From the NCBI GenBank assembly GCA_036346355.1, contig JAYEVF010000102.1:1-64000 (forward strand): a stretch of DNA of 64,000 nucleotides. The letters run 5' to 3'. Shown in pieces: positions 43,693-53,897 of the stretch. The notes beneath the pieces are model-generated. The model was not told the DNA's origin. It did not search any database and was given only the letters and a program-made list of their open reading frames with translations. Position numbers and translations under genes: made by a program. The stretch comes from Rhipidocladum racemiflorum (lineage: Eukaryota; Streptophyta; Magnoliopsida; Poales; Poaceae). Positions within the stretch are counted from its first letter, which is position 1; each line of letters starts with the position of its first letter.

Positions 43693-45320
43693 ATGGATCC
43701 TCTTCAGGGAACGTCAGGTGGTGGTGATACTCCTCGGAACTCCCCTCCTTCGGATACACCCCTGGCTCTTCGTCAGCTGCTCCGGCACCCAAGAGGCAGA
43801 GATGAGTTGTGATGAAGCGGACCACTTCAAAGGGTCCGCTGCGGATTGGTCCTCAATCAGTTTCGCAGCCTCAGGCTCCGTCCTCTCAGTCTCAGCCGCA
43901 GCCTCAGCCTCAGTCTCCTTCTCTGCCCCAGCCTGATCCAGATGAGCACCCTTCAGACACTCATGCTAGGCTGAGAGATCAGAAGAGGAGAGACTTCCGT
44001 GCTTCAGGTCGTTTCATTGGTCCCTTGGCCAAAGCCAGGCCCGTGTGGAACTATCCTATGTCAGTCAACCCGATGAGAGTGATTGACTACAGGACGGACT
44101 CTGGCAAGGGCAAGGCTATAGTGGAGCACAGAAAGAAAGATCCTCTTGAGTTCCATCGGGACGAGTACTTGGACCGACGTTTCTGGAACAGATTCCAGTC
44201 TGATTACTATGAGACGGTCCTCTACCCGCTTGAGCACCCAGTGGTCCGAACGAAGACCATTGACTGGGAGTACATGGCAGCTGCTGAGAATCCAGTGTTT
44301 GTTCAGATTCTTGAGATTTGTAAGCTGCATCAGATCAAGAACATCATGTCCTTCAAGTTTGATTGGAACAACGAAGTGATCATGCAGTTCTATGCCACCC
44401 TGTACTTTGACAAGAATGAGGAAGTTATTTGGTGGATGACTGACAGATTTTGGTACACGGCCAACAAGAAGAGGTTTGCTAGAGTGCTAAACCTTCGATA
44501 CAATGACAGCCCGAAGCTTCATGCGAAGAAGGTCATGACTCCTGAGCAGATTGAGGCACTGTATGACACCTCCAAGAGCTTCACCGTGGGGACCATCAAG
44601 GGTTTGAAGGATGTGCCTGCCGTGCTCAACAGGATGCTCAGGGTCACTCTTTGGCCCAAAGAGGGAGATGCTTCTGCCATCAGTTCCTATGGAAGGAACC
44701 TGCTGTACCATCTCGTTGAGCGCACCTACACCTTTGACATTGTCGACTTCATATGGGAGACAATGAGGCAGAATGCACAGAGCAACATGGCCAGTTGCAG
44801 CTTCGCTCCTTTTGTGATGGCATTGATCACTCATGTTAGTGGTCTGAAGTTTGTCAGGGATGAGGAGCATCTTTCTTACAAGGTCCGACCTCCGACTGCT
44901 CCTGCTGCTCCAGCAGCCCCTGGTCCTGCTACTAGGACTCGCCGGGGTCGCCCTTCGAGTTCCTCATCTGCTCCTGCTGTGCCTCCTGCCGTTCCTTCTG
45001 AGCAGACCGAGATCCCGAGCAGCACTCTTCAGAAGATGTTGAAGCACATCTTCTGCCTTTGCCGCGACATCTCCACTCTGCAGAAAGTGATACACAGGGA
45101 GATCAAGAAGAACACCAAGGGCATTCGTGACATCCGCCGCTACAATGGCGAGGCGCTCTCCGCCAGTGACTCCTCCGGATCCTCTGAGGAGAGTAGTGAT
45201 GTTACTTCTGCTGATCAGCTCTTCGGCATCACCTCCTCTGCACCGCCTGCTCCTGGAGATGACCCTGGCAGCGAGGGCTCACAGTACTCCGCTTCTGAAA
45301 ACGAAGGCGACGACGAGTGA
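43693..45320 (+). pseudogene. Sirevirus envelope-position ORF (outer element)
   Basis: An ATG at 43,693 (MDPLQGTSGGGDTPRNSPP) matches the start of the inner element's ORF. A frame change near 43,805 leads to a 500-codon open frame. A Gln/Pro/Ser-rich N-terminus is followed by a conserved globular part with IMSFKFDWNNEVIMQFYATL, WWMTDRFWYTANKK, LWPKEGDASAISSYGRNLLY and FDIVDFIWETMRQNAQSN. After a Pro/Ala-rich linker it ends in an acidic tail (SASENEGDDE). No signal peptide or convincing membrane anchor was seen. The globular part looks like the 'putative plant transposon protein' family, so calling it an envelope is by position only. Apart from the single N-terminal break it is well preserved. 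Confidence 0.75.
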
Positions 45321-45749
45321 TTTCCCGTGTCCTCCTCCTTTTGGTGTCTTGATGCCAAAGGGGGAGTGATATCTTTAGTGTCGTCGTTTAGTTGTCTTGG
45401 TTTAGGTGGTGGACTCGTTCGTTTTCATTTTTCTCTTGTTTATCGTTTGTGGGCTGGTTATTCGTTGCTTGATGTGTCGTCATGAACTCTGTTATCACTG
45501 TTATGACATTGTGTTTATCTTATGCATGGTTTACATTCAGTTATTTGTGATGAATTCTCTCGGATGCAATATTTTAGGGGGAGCTCTTGGATATTTCTCA
45601 TTAAATATGTGCATTTGATTCCACTCAATTCTTCTAATGCACACATTTAGGGGGAGCTCCACCTTTTATTTCGATATGCTAAGTCAATTTCATATTATAT
45701 TCCATTGCTTTTAATTGTGTTGTCAGCAATTCACCAAAAAGGGGGAGAT
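45321..45749 (+). other. Sirevirus 3' untranslated region with repeated polypurine tracts
   Basis: GCCAAAGGGGGAG (45,354), TTAGGGGGAGCTC (45,575 and 45,648) and AAAAAGGGGGAGAT just before the LTR at 45,750. The last is the plus-strand primer; the others are extra copies that also occur in the inner element. Confidence 0.8.
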
Positions 45750-46200
45750 TGAAAGTGCATCTAGGCCCCTCATTTTGTTTTGGTAATTAATGATGACACA
45801 ATTAAAGAGATCTAACGTTTTAAACAAGAATAACGCAGATCTTGAGATCATATCAAGCTCGGAATGAGACTGGACGCTCCTACGTACTTTAAAATTCAAG
45901 AAAACGGCATCAAGACGAAGACTTGTAATTTCTATTTTGATTTGAGTCTTAAGGATAGCTGTACTATTAAGAGGATACTACGGAAAATCGTTTTTAGGAT
46001 GTGCATGTGCTCAAGGTCAAAACTTGCATACAAACTAGCACTCAAATACTTGCATTTTTCAAAAACAGGAATTCCAACCGAGCCATCTAACTCGGAGAGT
46101 CCGGACATTTAGTCCGGAGTATCCGGACTCAGCCCGGAGTATCCGGACTCAGCCCGGAGTATCCAAACATTTTGTCCGGAGTCTCCGGGTTAACCCCTTC
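45750..46200 (+). repeat. Outer Sirevirus 3' LTR, first part
   Basis: Starts TGAAAGTGCATCTAGGCCCC, as the inner element's LTRs do. It carries TCCGGAGTATCCGGAC-type repeats near 46,095-46,180. Interrupted after CCTTC (46,196-46,200), the target duplication of the next element. Confidence 0.85.
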
Positions 46201-46310
46201 TGTCGGTGTATTTTACGCCAGGGTCCCCACTCCCCCGCAGTAAAAGAGACCACCGGGCGGGCAGGGTGCGCAGGCGAGCGGCAGCTCCCCGGCATGGTCA
46301 CCCCGGTGGA

Positions 46311-46620
46311 CAGGTGGCGACCAGGCCACACCACCGGGCGCCTAAGAAAGTGGTCGCCCAGTGGACAGGTGGCGATCAGGCCACACCACTGGGCGCCCAA
46401 GAAGGTGGTCGCCCAGTGGACAGGTGGCGATCAGGCCACACCACTGGGCGGCCAAGAAGGTGGTCACCCAGTGGACAGGTGGCGATCAAGCCACACCGCT
46501 GGGCGCCCAGGAAGGTGGTCGCCCAAGGGGCGCGTGGCAGGCAGACCACGCCCTCGGGTGACCAGCGAGGTGGTCGCCCACCAGACAGGTGGCGTGCAGG
46601 CCACTCTCCTGGCGTCCACC
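46311..46620 (+). repeat. Six 55-bp tandem units in the 5' LTR
   Basis: CAGGTGGCGA starts at 46,311, 46,366, 46,421 and 46,476. A diverged unit begins near 46,531 and the last at 46,586, all 55 bp apart. Each contains GGTGGTCGCCCA. The 3' LTR has five units (62,822-63,090). Confidence 0.9.
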
Positions 46621-46931
46621 CCCGAGGTTGCAGCGCCTAGGTCAAGGGCATTTAATGCGAATCGTGAGCATTAAATGTAAAGCGTGAGGAATGCAGCATG
46701 GCGGCGCGTCTTCCCCAGGCGTGCATTAATGGTGTATGACACCACGATAGCACCTTACCCCCTGACAGAACGGGTAGCGTTGGCGGACGTAAGGCCCGAG
46801 GCAGGGGTGTGACGGCTGCGGCGGGTAATAATGAGATGTAAGAACAGAGACTTGCGCATTAAATGCGCCCTTGTCAGTGTAATGATGGTGGCTTGCAGTG
46901 TAAGCCTCCCATGTGCCCCTGTGAGCCCAAG

Positions 46932-46939
46932 TATAAAAA
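46932..46939 (+). promoter_or_regulatory. TATA box of the 5' LTR
   Basis: TATAAAAA, about 270 bp before the LTR end; its partner TATAAAA lies at 63,388-63,394 in the 3' LTR. Confidence 0.6.
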
Positions 46940-47205
46940 GGGGCCAGGGTGCATGGGAGAGAGGGGTTGGCTTCTGGGAGGTTTCATACTCTCAACCAGG
47001 AACTCAAGCAATACCACAAAAAGCAGGACTAGGGTTGTTACTCTTCGGAGGGCCCGAACCTGGGCAAACCCTAGCGTCCCCATTTCTCTGAGCTCCACCG
47101 TCATCCCGTCCATCTTCCTTCCTTCGGCGATCACACCTAAAGCCCCCCTGTTAGAACCTTATAAGCACCCGATCCGGAGGTGCCTGTTGGCTAGAACGCT
47201 GACCG

Positions 47206-47223
47206 TGGCGCGCCAGGTAGGGG
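47206..47223 (+). other. Primer binding site
   Basis: TGGCGCGCCAGGTAGGGG follows the LTR by two bases. It is not the tRNA-Met site of Copia; it would pair with the 3' end of another tRNA, possibly an Arg species, as in many grass Gypsy elements. The tRNA identity is my inference. Confidence 0.7.
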
Positions 47224-47284
47224 CTATTGGTGGTTAGATTGCTCTCTTTTTTCGGTTTCCAGCTCGGAGCTCAGGGAAGCGGGT

Positions 47285-47674
47285 GTGACCAGCTGCGTGG
47301 CGGAGTCACGCTCAAAGCGCAGCAGCTTGCCCGAGGAAAGCGGCGCCGGCAGCCGATCCCGGCGCCCGGGGAAGGAGCCGGGCCCCTCCGCCGTGGGAGG
47401 GACGCGTGCGGCTCCAGCACCCGAGGCGTTGCCCGTTCAGCGACGTTTGGTGCTGGAGGATGAGACTCCCGCGCGAAGCCTTCGTGCGGCGCGTTTGTTG
47501 CTCGATCACCCTCCAGTCCCGCTGGGGGGCGATACCCCAGCCGCTCCGTGGCTGCGGGATATCGCTCGCCTAGTCGACGCCGCTCAACAGCAGATTGAGG
47601 CGGCAACCCCGCCGGGGGCTTCCGGCACGAGGCGGCAAGGAATGCGCGTGAATTCTACCCCTGATCGGTTGTAA
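47285..47674 (+). CDS. Short gag-leader-like ORF
   Basis: A 129-codon frame after the primer site, rich in Arg, Pro and Ala, with LDHPPVPLGGDTPAAPWLRD and IARLVDAAQQQIEAATPP near its end, like the N-terminal lead of Gypsy gag proteins. It stops within GGTTGTAAGTCCC, which could also be a splice donor. No capsid or zinc knuckle follows, so it is at most a gag remnant. Confidence 0.35.
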   Translation: MTSCVAESRSKRSSLPEESGAGSRSRRPGKEPGPSAVGGTRAAPAPEALPVQRRLVLEDETPARSLRAARLLLDHPPVPLGGDTPAAPWLRDIARLVDAAQQQIEAATPPGASGTRRQGMRVNSTPDRL

Positions 47675-48280
47675 GTCCCAGGTTCCATTCCCCGACCGGC
47701 CGGAGTGTGTCTTCCTCTCCATCGCGGGTCGGGGAAGGCCTTCTATTTGAAATTGAACACTCTTTTCCCTTGTCCGGAAAAGTTGTTCTCTCTGCCCTCT
47801 TTTTGGTCTTCTCGCCTTTGGTCGGGTAGTGCCAGGGCACTTGCCTCTAGTACCCCGCAACCCTGCAAAGCCCCAGTAGCAAAGGCGGAATCACTAAGTG
47901 AGAGCGGCGCACGGGAGTATGTAATTGGATGGCTGGTTCGGCACGATCCCCAGCACGGTCATGACACTCCGGGTGTCCCCGTGGGGATCGGCGACTCGAG
48001 CACCACTGCCAAGAACCTAAGGTCCTGCCCGAACTCACTAAGTGTTCGTTCCCTAGAGGCTACCTGGGAGTCAAAATTTTGCTAGGACAAGAGGTTCGAG
48101 GGAAATGATCCCCTGGCACAAGACCTTAAGTCTTAAAGCGGCCGCATGTTGGCTCGCGCGGAACCGGAAGGATTAGGGTAAAAGCGATTTTTTAATAATA
48201 TAGCAGGAGTTTGTGCCCCCGCTTCATATAAAAAGTCTTGCATCTAAAGTCATTACAGGCAAAAGCTAGAAGAAATAGAG

Positions 48281-49177
48281 CTAAGCTTCGTGTGGCTCCT
48301 CCTCGGCCTCTGCTGCGGCCTCAGCAGCTGCCACGTCCTCTTCGACCGGGTCGACGTCCAGCGCCATCGCCACGTCCTCCGCAGCCGTCTCCAGCTGAGG
48401 ATTCCCCATCTCCAGCTGCGCGGCAACACGCTCAGCGGCGCCCTGGACTCGCTCCTCCGCCTGTGCCGGGTCGCCTTCGATCCCCTGGACAGTGGCCATG
48501 GGATCAAAGTTGGCGTCGCGACTGGCACAGCAGGATAGCACGTACGTCGCCGTGGCCGCCGCCACTGCGCGCCCCTCCTGGACGGACCGGGCGGTGAGGG
48601 CGGCGGGCAAGAGCGTGAGGAAGTCCGTAGTCCGGCAGAGGCAGAATGCATAATGCCGCGCCCTCTCCTCTCGCGGACCCAACTGCTCCAGCCCCAATGG
48701 AGCAAGGCTGGCCACCGTCCGGTCGAAGGCATGGCGCAGCATTCCTACTGTGTCCGCCTCCGACTGGACCCGTTCGACCCTCTCCGTCTCCAGCTCCGCG
48801 GCAAGCTCTTCGGCGCGGTGGGTGCTTTGCTCTCGCTCCCCGTTCGCGTAGATCATCCACCTCCTTGCGGAGGCGGTTGATTTCAGCTCCCGCCTCCGTG
48901 AGCCGCTCCCGGCTCGTCGTCAGACGTGTGCTCGTGCTGGAGTAGAGCTCGCTAAGAGCTGCCAGCAGAGCGTCCGCGTCCGCCGAAGGAACGGAGGCAG
49001 AAGGAGGATCCGGGGTGGGCGCGGGGCCAAGCGAACTGGGGCACGAGCAGCGCCAGCGGCGGCGCAGAGTCGCCCCCTCCACTTGCTCGCCACGAAATTC
49101 GGCGATCCGGCCGTCGCCCCTGCGCGGCGCCGGGATCGACCCCAGTTACGGCGGCGGGAATGTCCGAAGCAGAAACC
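48281..49177 (-). pseudogene. Antisense gene, exon 3 (coiled-coil C-terminus)
   Basis: Follows an acceptor TCTTCAG|GG at 49,177 and ends with a stop at 48,281 (EEEPHEA). A coiled-coil-like stretch (RERLTEAGAEINRLRKEVDD) in one frame continues as EELAAELETERVERVQSEAD in another, so a frameshift lies near 48,850. A C-terminal Ala/Glu-rich tail follows. The long-helix C-terminus matches the usual build of this transposon protein family. Confidence 0.65.
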
Positions 49178-49255
49178 CTGAAGAGGGAAAGGTAAGTGAT
49201 GGTGAGAAGTTATTCAAAAGAAAACTTAATCGCATGTGCATTTTTGAAGGAATAC

Positions 49256-49988
49256 CTGGGCGACGGCCTCGGGAATCAGCACGCCGGAGTAAGGGACCGA
49301 TCCCAGCGTGGCCGCTGCAGCCGGTCCTAGCGGTCTAGGGACCGGTGCTGGCGGCGGGGGAGGAATCACCGCTGCCGGCGGTGGCGGCGGAGGAAGAACC
49401 GCCGGCCGGGCGCGGCGGGCGAGGAAGAACCACGGGCGGCGGCGGCAAGGAAGAACCGCCGGCCAGCGGGCGAGGAAGAATCGGCGCCGAGGGCAGCGAT
49501 GGCGGCGCGGCCGTGGCCTGATAGCGGCTTGGCGGCATTGTCCCACCATTGAAGCCGGCGGAGGCGCAAGAGGAGCCGGCGCGGGGGGGGGGTCCGTTGC
49601 CGCCGCCACAGCAGGAGGAAAAAAGGACGTAGTCCCGCCGGTCGACGAACCCCCCGTTACCATTGAGGAGCCGGCCGCTGCAGCGGATGAGGTCCCCACG
49701 GCCGTCGCTGAAGACCCCGCCCCGGCCGGACCCAGGAGGCGGGGCCTTTGAGAGGGGCCCCCGTTGGCGTCATCGTCGTCCGGACGACTGCGCCTCCCCT
49801 GACCACCGGCGGGGGGACGGTCCCGGATTGTCAAAGGCACCTGGCGCGCTGTGATGGACGTGCCCATGGCGTCCATCGACGGCAGGGCACGGATTATCGC
49901 CGCGCGCTCCCCCGGCGATAGCCGGCAGAGCGGAACTGCGCCCGCCAGGAACGGCGGAACGGGACTGACGAAGCCCAACTGCGCCATC
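49256..49988 (-). pseudogene. Antisense gene, exon 2 (main part)
   Basis: Reads MAQLGFVSPVPPFLAG just after the Sirevirus insertion point and continues through a Pro/Ala/Gly-rich low-complexity region to AVAQ|GTATTCC, a donor at 49,256. Its first 8 bases lie on the other side of the insertion at 61,414-61,421, after the acceptor CGACAG. The exon is uninterrupted apart from the insertion. Confidence 0.6.
49984..49988. repeat. Target duplication of the inner Sirevirus, left
   Basis: CCATC, repeated at 61,414-61,418. Confidence 0.9.
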
Positions 49989-50319
49989 TGAAAGTGCATC
50001 TAGGCCCCTAAATTGGTTTTGGATGATTAATGACAAACGATTATACAGGACTAATGTCTTCAATGAGTTTGTGAACAGGTAAAAGAGTAAATGTGAGATT
50101 CTCTACATGCGAAGGAAACCCTCAAACGAATTCAAGCGAGTAAAACGGCTTCGTAATTTAATTTTTCTATGCTTTGTGTCGTAGGAATGCCGTACTATTA
50201 AGAGGGATGCATCGTAGATGATCTAGAGTAGTCTCTATGCTCAGATGAATGTTACTTCAAATCTTTTTGAGATTCTAAGTCATCGTGCATGCACCGGAAT
50301 GTGTTTTTATCTAAGTTCA

Positions 50320-50790
50320 AGTCGGACATTCCGATATTACATCGGAAGTTCCGATGTGACCGGACATTCCGATGTGCATGTTTGCTTCAGTCCGATGCGT
50401 AGAAGATGTATCGGAAGTTCCGATATTTACGATCGGAAGTTCCGATCGTTGTAAAGCTTTCTAGGTGCTCTCTGTAAAGATCGGAAGTTCCGATATTTAA
50501 CATCGGAAGTTCCGATGTGTTCTAACCTGAAAAGGAGCTCTGGATTGATCGGACATTCCGATATATTGATCGGACTTTCCGATGATTAAGTCGGAAGTTC
50601 CGATGTTGATATCGGATAGTCCGATGTGGACTTAGAAGCATTTTGTCAAGGGCATTTTCGGGAACATCGGAAGTTCCGATGTTGATATCGGAAGTTCCGA
50701 TGCATCTTGTGTAATAACGACTAAAGTGCGCCGAGTTACGATTATTTGTACATATCGGATATTCCGATGTTGATATCGGAAGTTCGATAT
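50320..50790 (+). promoter_or_regulatory. Array of ATCGGAANTTCCGAT palindromes upstream of the TATA box
   Basis: Fifteen sites, most reading ATCGGAAGTTCCGAT (7-bp arms around one base), with variants such as CGGACATTCCGAT, CGGATAGTCCGAT and CGGATATTCCGAT. They lie just upstream of the transcription start region, so a role in binding a dimeric regulator is plausible but unproven. Confidence 0.7.
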
Positions 50791-50830
50791 GCGGTGAGTG
50801 GGAGTATAACGGCTAGTTTTTGCAAGAAAC

Positions 50831-50838
50831 TATAAATA
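50831..50838 (+). promoter_or_regulatory. TATA box of the inner Sirevirus 5' LTR
   Basis: TATAAATA after GCAAGAAAC; repeated at 60,676-60,683 in the 3' LTR. Confidence 0.75.
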
Positions 50839-51571
50839 CCTCACCCCTCTCTCATTTGAGGGTTACACACTCTATTTGGCGTAACTCTAGTGCACATTGA
50901 GCCCTCTCTAGTCTACTTTTGAGCCCTCCTCTTTGATCTTAGAGATCATCCAAGGAGTGAGGACTAGAAGTGAGATTTGGAGCTAGAGTGAAAAGGAAGT
51001 GTCTTCCATCTTGAGCATTAGAGTGTTCCTCCAAGATTGATCAACGTGCATTTGTTACTCTTGGAGGTTGAAGGACTCCTAGACGGCTAGGCGTCGTTCA
51101 CGAGCTCCCAAGGATTGTGGGTTGCCGTGAAAAGTTTGTGAAGGCCGGCTCCGCCTCCGAAAGGAAAGGAACCAAATAGTGGAACCAAGCCTCAAGTGTG
51201 ACCGAGGTTTGGGAGGAAAGGGTTGGAAAAGACCCGGCTCTTTGGAGCTTCCTCAACGGAGACGTAGGATTCCCTCAAGAATCCGAACTCCGGGATCAAA
51301 TCCGCGTCTTTGTCTTCTTTACTTAAGCTTGTCTCCTTATTCAGTCGTTTTATTGTTCTTAGATTGTTCTCAAGTTTATTACTTTCAGTTATTAATCGTC
51401 CGTGTAAAAAGTCGATCGGACATTCCGATCTGGAATCGGAAGTTCCGATTATATCGGAAGTTCCGATCCAATACCGGAAGTTCCGATACTCTTTCCGCTG
51501 CGACAAATTTAGTTTAAATTTTAAATTGCCTATTCACCCCCCCCTCTAGGCAACTTTCTCATCTTTTCAAT

Positions 51572-51583
51572 TGGTATCAGAGC
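51572..51583 (+). other. Primer binding site (initiator tRNA-Met type)
   Basis: TGGTATCAGAGC, two bases after the LTR end. Confidence 0.95.
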
Positions 51584-51621
51584 CGAACCTTCTCGAAGGC
51601 CTAACCGCTTGAAGGAACGTG

Positions 51622-53897
51622 ATGGCCAACACCGGATTGAAGGTTGTCGTGTCGGGGGAAGAAGATAGTCCAAAGGCCGGACATGGAACTCCTGCGAAGA
51701 CCAAGGAAGGTGACACTTCAACGTCATCGCAGGGAGCTCAAATTCCTTTTAATTACGAAAAATTAAATACTTCTTCTTCGCATTCCTATATTATGTGCCC
51801 TCAGGCGTGCACCATTTTTCGATGGCACGTACTATTCCGCTTGGAGGCACAAGATGAAAATGCATTTGATGTCTCTCCATCCTAGTGTTTGGAAGATTGT
51901 GTGTACAGGTCTAGACATGCCGGGAAGACGACATGGAGCTTACACATAACAAGAACAGAACATCCACCGAAATGCTCAAGCCGCAAGTGTTTTGCTTGGA
52001 GCCTTGAGTCCCGAAGAATTCAACAAGGTTGATGGTCTAGAAGAAGCAAAAGAGATATGGGACACACTCCAAGTAGCTCATGAAGGAACATCAAGTGTAA
52101 GGGAATCAAGAATTGAGTTACTTGAAGGAAAATTGAGGAGATTTGTCATGAATGATGATGAGACGCCTCAACAAATGTATGATCGTTTGATGATCCTCGT
52201 GAACAAGATTAGAGGGCTTGGAAGCAAGGATATGACGGAGCATGTCGTGGTGAAGAGGATGCTAAGAGCCTTTGCTCCAAGGAATTCGACTCTCGTAACT
52301 CTTATCACGAGAGCGAAAAAGACTTCAAGAGGCTCACTCCAAATGATGTGCTCGGAAGGATTCTTTCACATGAGCTCATGGAAGAAGAAGCAAAAGAAGT
52401 GAAGAACCTTGCCAAGCAAAGCTCGAGCTCAAGACCGAAGCAAATTGCTTTGAAGGCAAGTAAGAAGGAAGAATCAACATCAAGCGATGATGAGGAAGAT
52501 GAGAGCGAAGACGAAGAAGACTTGGCTCTATTTGTAAGAAAATTCAAAAAGTTCCTCAAATATGACGGGTCAAGCAAATACAAGAAGAACTTCAATGACA
52601 AGTCAAGGAGAAGAAGAAAGCGAGAAGAGGGCTTGCTATGAGTGCGGTGAGGTTGGACACTTCATCGCCGACTGTCCCAAAGAAGAAGAACAACCCAAAT
52701 GAGACCAAGAAGAATGAGTCGCTCAAGAAGAACAAGACGTACAAGAAGAAGTACTCGGGGCGAGCTCACATTGGAGAAGAATGGGATTCAAACGACTCCA
52801 ACTCCGACACCGACATCGATGATGAAGGAGTCGCCACCCTCGCCATAGAAGCCACTCCACCGACAAAGTCGCTATTCGGGTAATTGAGCGACAACGACTC
52901 CGACTATGACGCGCCTATTTGTCTTATGGCCAAAGGGCGCAAGGTAATGGCTAAAACCAAACCCTTAGTAGTGATAGTGAATTAGAGAGTGATGATGATG
53001 ATGATGCTCTATTTTGTGATTTGAGCAAATCGGCTATTGCTAAGATTCATAAGCTATTGAAAAGAATAGATAGTCAAGAGGAAACTCTTGAGAAGCAAGA
53101 AGAGTTGCTAATTTGTGAAAAGAAGAAAACTCTTGCTCTCGAGAAGGTCCTCACTAAAGAAAAGGAGACTATTGAATTGTTAACCAAAAAGCTTGATTTG
53201 GCTAATAATTCAATTGAAATGCTTAAGGAGTTCAAATGAGTCACTTCAAGAGAATGTAATAAGTCTGGAAAACAATCTCCAAGCTCTTGAAGTGCAAATT
53301 GAATCTCTTAATGATATTAGTTCTCCAATTGATGATTTACAAGTAACATCTATTCCTTCCACTAGCAATGGTTGCTCTCGTTGCTACAATGTTGATATTA
53401 ATGCTTGCACTACTAACTCCCAATTCATGCAAGTATTAAAAAGCGAAAACGAGAGACTAAGTGCCTTGGTAAGGTACGGTTGCATGAAAACCTATCAATC
53501 CAAGGATGCCTTATATAAGACCATAAATGGTCGGGGAAACAAAAATAAAGAAGGGCTTGGATATGATAAGAATGAATGCAAAAGAAATGACCGTGTGGTG
53601 GTAAGAGGTAAAGAATGCATCCAGTTTGTCAAAGGAAATGACAAACAACCATTGACCACCACACATGTCATCAAGACCGGGCAAGAATCTAAGAAGCATC
53701 CTCAACATCATGCATCTTATTCTATTCACTTTGCTTCTTATATGTTGAAGAGAAATCACCGTGGTAAAGTGATTGCTCATTTTGTCGGTGCCCACAACTC
53801 TAATGAAAAGAGCAAGAAGAAGGTGTGGGTACCAAAAGTTTTGATCTCTAACATGCAAGGACCCAAAAGGATTTGGGTACCTAAAAGCAAAGTCTAA
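51622..53897 (+). pseudogene. gag: Sirevirus gag region, frameshifted
   Basis: Starts MANTGLKVVVSGEEDSPKAG. After frame changes near 51,790 and 51,890 it reads LGALSPEEFNKVDGLEEAKE and LRRFVMNDDETPQQMYDRLM, the retrotransposon gag (UBN2-like) core. After another break near 52,320 comes the acidic ESTSSDDEEDESEDEED part, then a zinc knuckle CYECGEVGHFIADC at about 52,638-52,680. Long coiled-coil-like sequence (53,021-53,240) and the tail WVPKSKV reach 53,897. At least five breaks make it non-functional as read. Confidence 0.85.

Larger units (their letters stand above)
43378..46200 (+). mobile_element. 5'-truncated Sirevirus (outer), left portion
   Basis: Starts abruptly in the spacer before the envelope-position ORF; gag and pol are missing. 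It includes a spacer rich in TCCGGAGTATC and TCCGGACAATTTGTCCGGA motifs (43,488-43,600), the ORF, a 3' untranslated region with several GGGGGAG tracts, and 451 bp of the 3' LTR. It continues at 63,660 after the nested element. Confidence 0.8.
46201..47203 (+). repeat. 5' LTR of the antisense-gene element
   Basis: 1,003 bp. It has six 55-bp tandem units (46,311-46,620), a TATAAAAA box at 46,932-46,939, and ends GCTGAC before the primer site; the final A present in the 3' LTR is replaced. Confidence 0.9.
49989..51569 (+). repeat. 5' LTR of the inner Sirevirus
   Basis: 1,581 bp, TGAAAGTGC...CTTTTCA. Contains 19 copies of an ATCGGAAGTTCCGAT-type palindrome, 15 before the TATA box and four near the 3' end, where a CCCCCCCCTCTAGGCAAC tract follows. 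Confidence 0.95.

Noticed and set aside
43693..45320. Host gene or genuine viral envelope protein
   Set aside because: Position between pol-type spacer and purine tract, and similarity to the ORF in the inner element, show it belongs to a Sirevirus; no signal peptide or membrane anchor supports an envelope.
49308..49751. 147-codon Gly/Ala/Arg-rich plus-strand frame
   Set aside because: It mirrors the Pro/Ala/Gly-rich part of antisense exon 2 and has no domain of its own.
50320..50790. Heat-shock elements (GAANNTTC) in the LTR palindromes
   Set aside because: The spacing between GAA and TTC is one base, not two, so the sites do not fit the classical heat-shock element.
50320..50790. CRISPR-like array because of short repeated palindromes
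   Set aside because: Spacing is irregular, spacers are short and AT-rich, the context is a plant LTR, and no associated genes exist.
51179..51517. 112-codon frame repeated at 61,023-61,361
   Set aside because: It lies in the LTR transcribed region, is repeated only because LTRs are duplicated, and has no domain.
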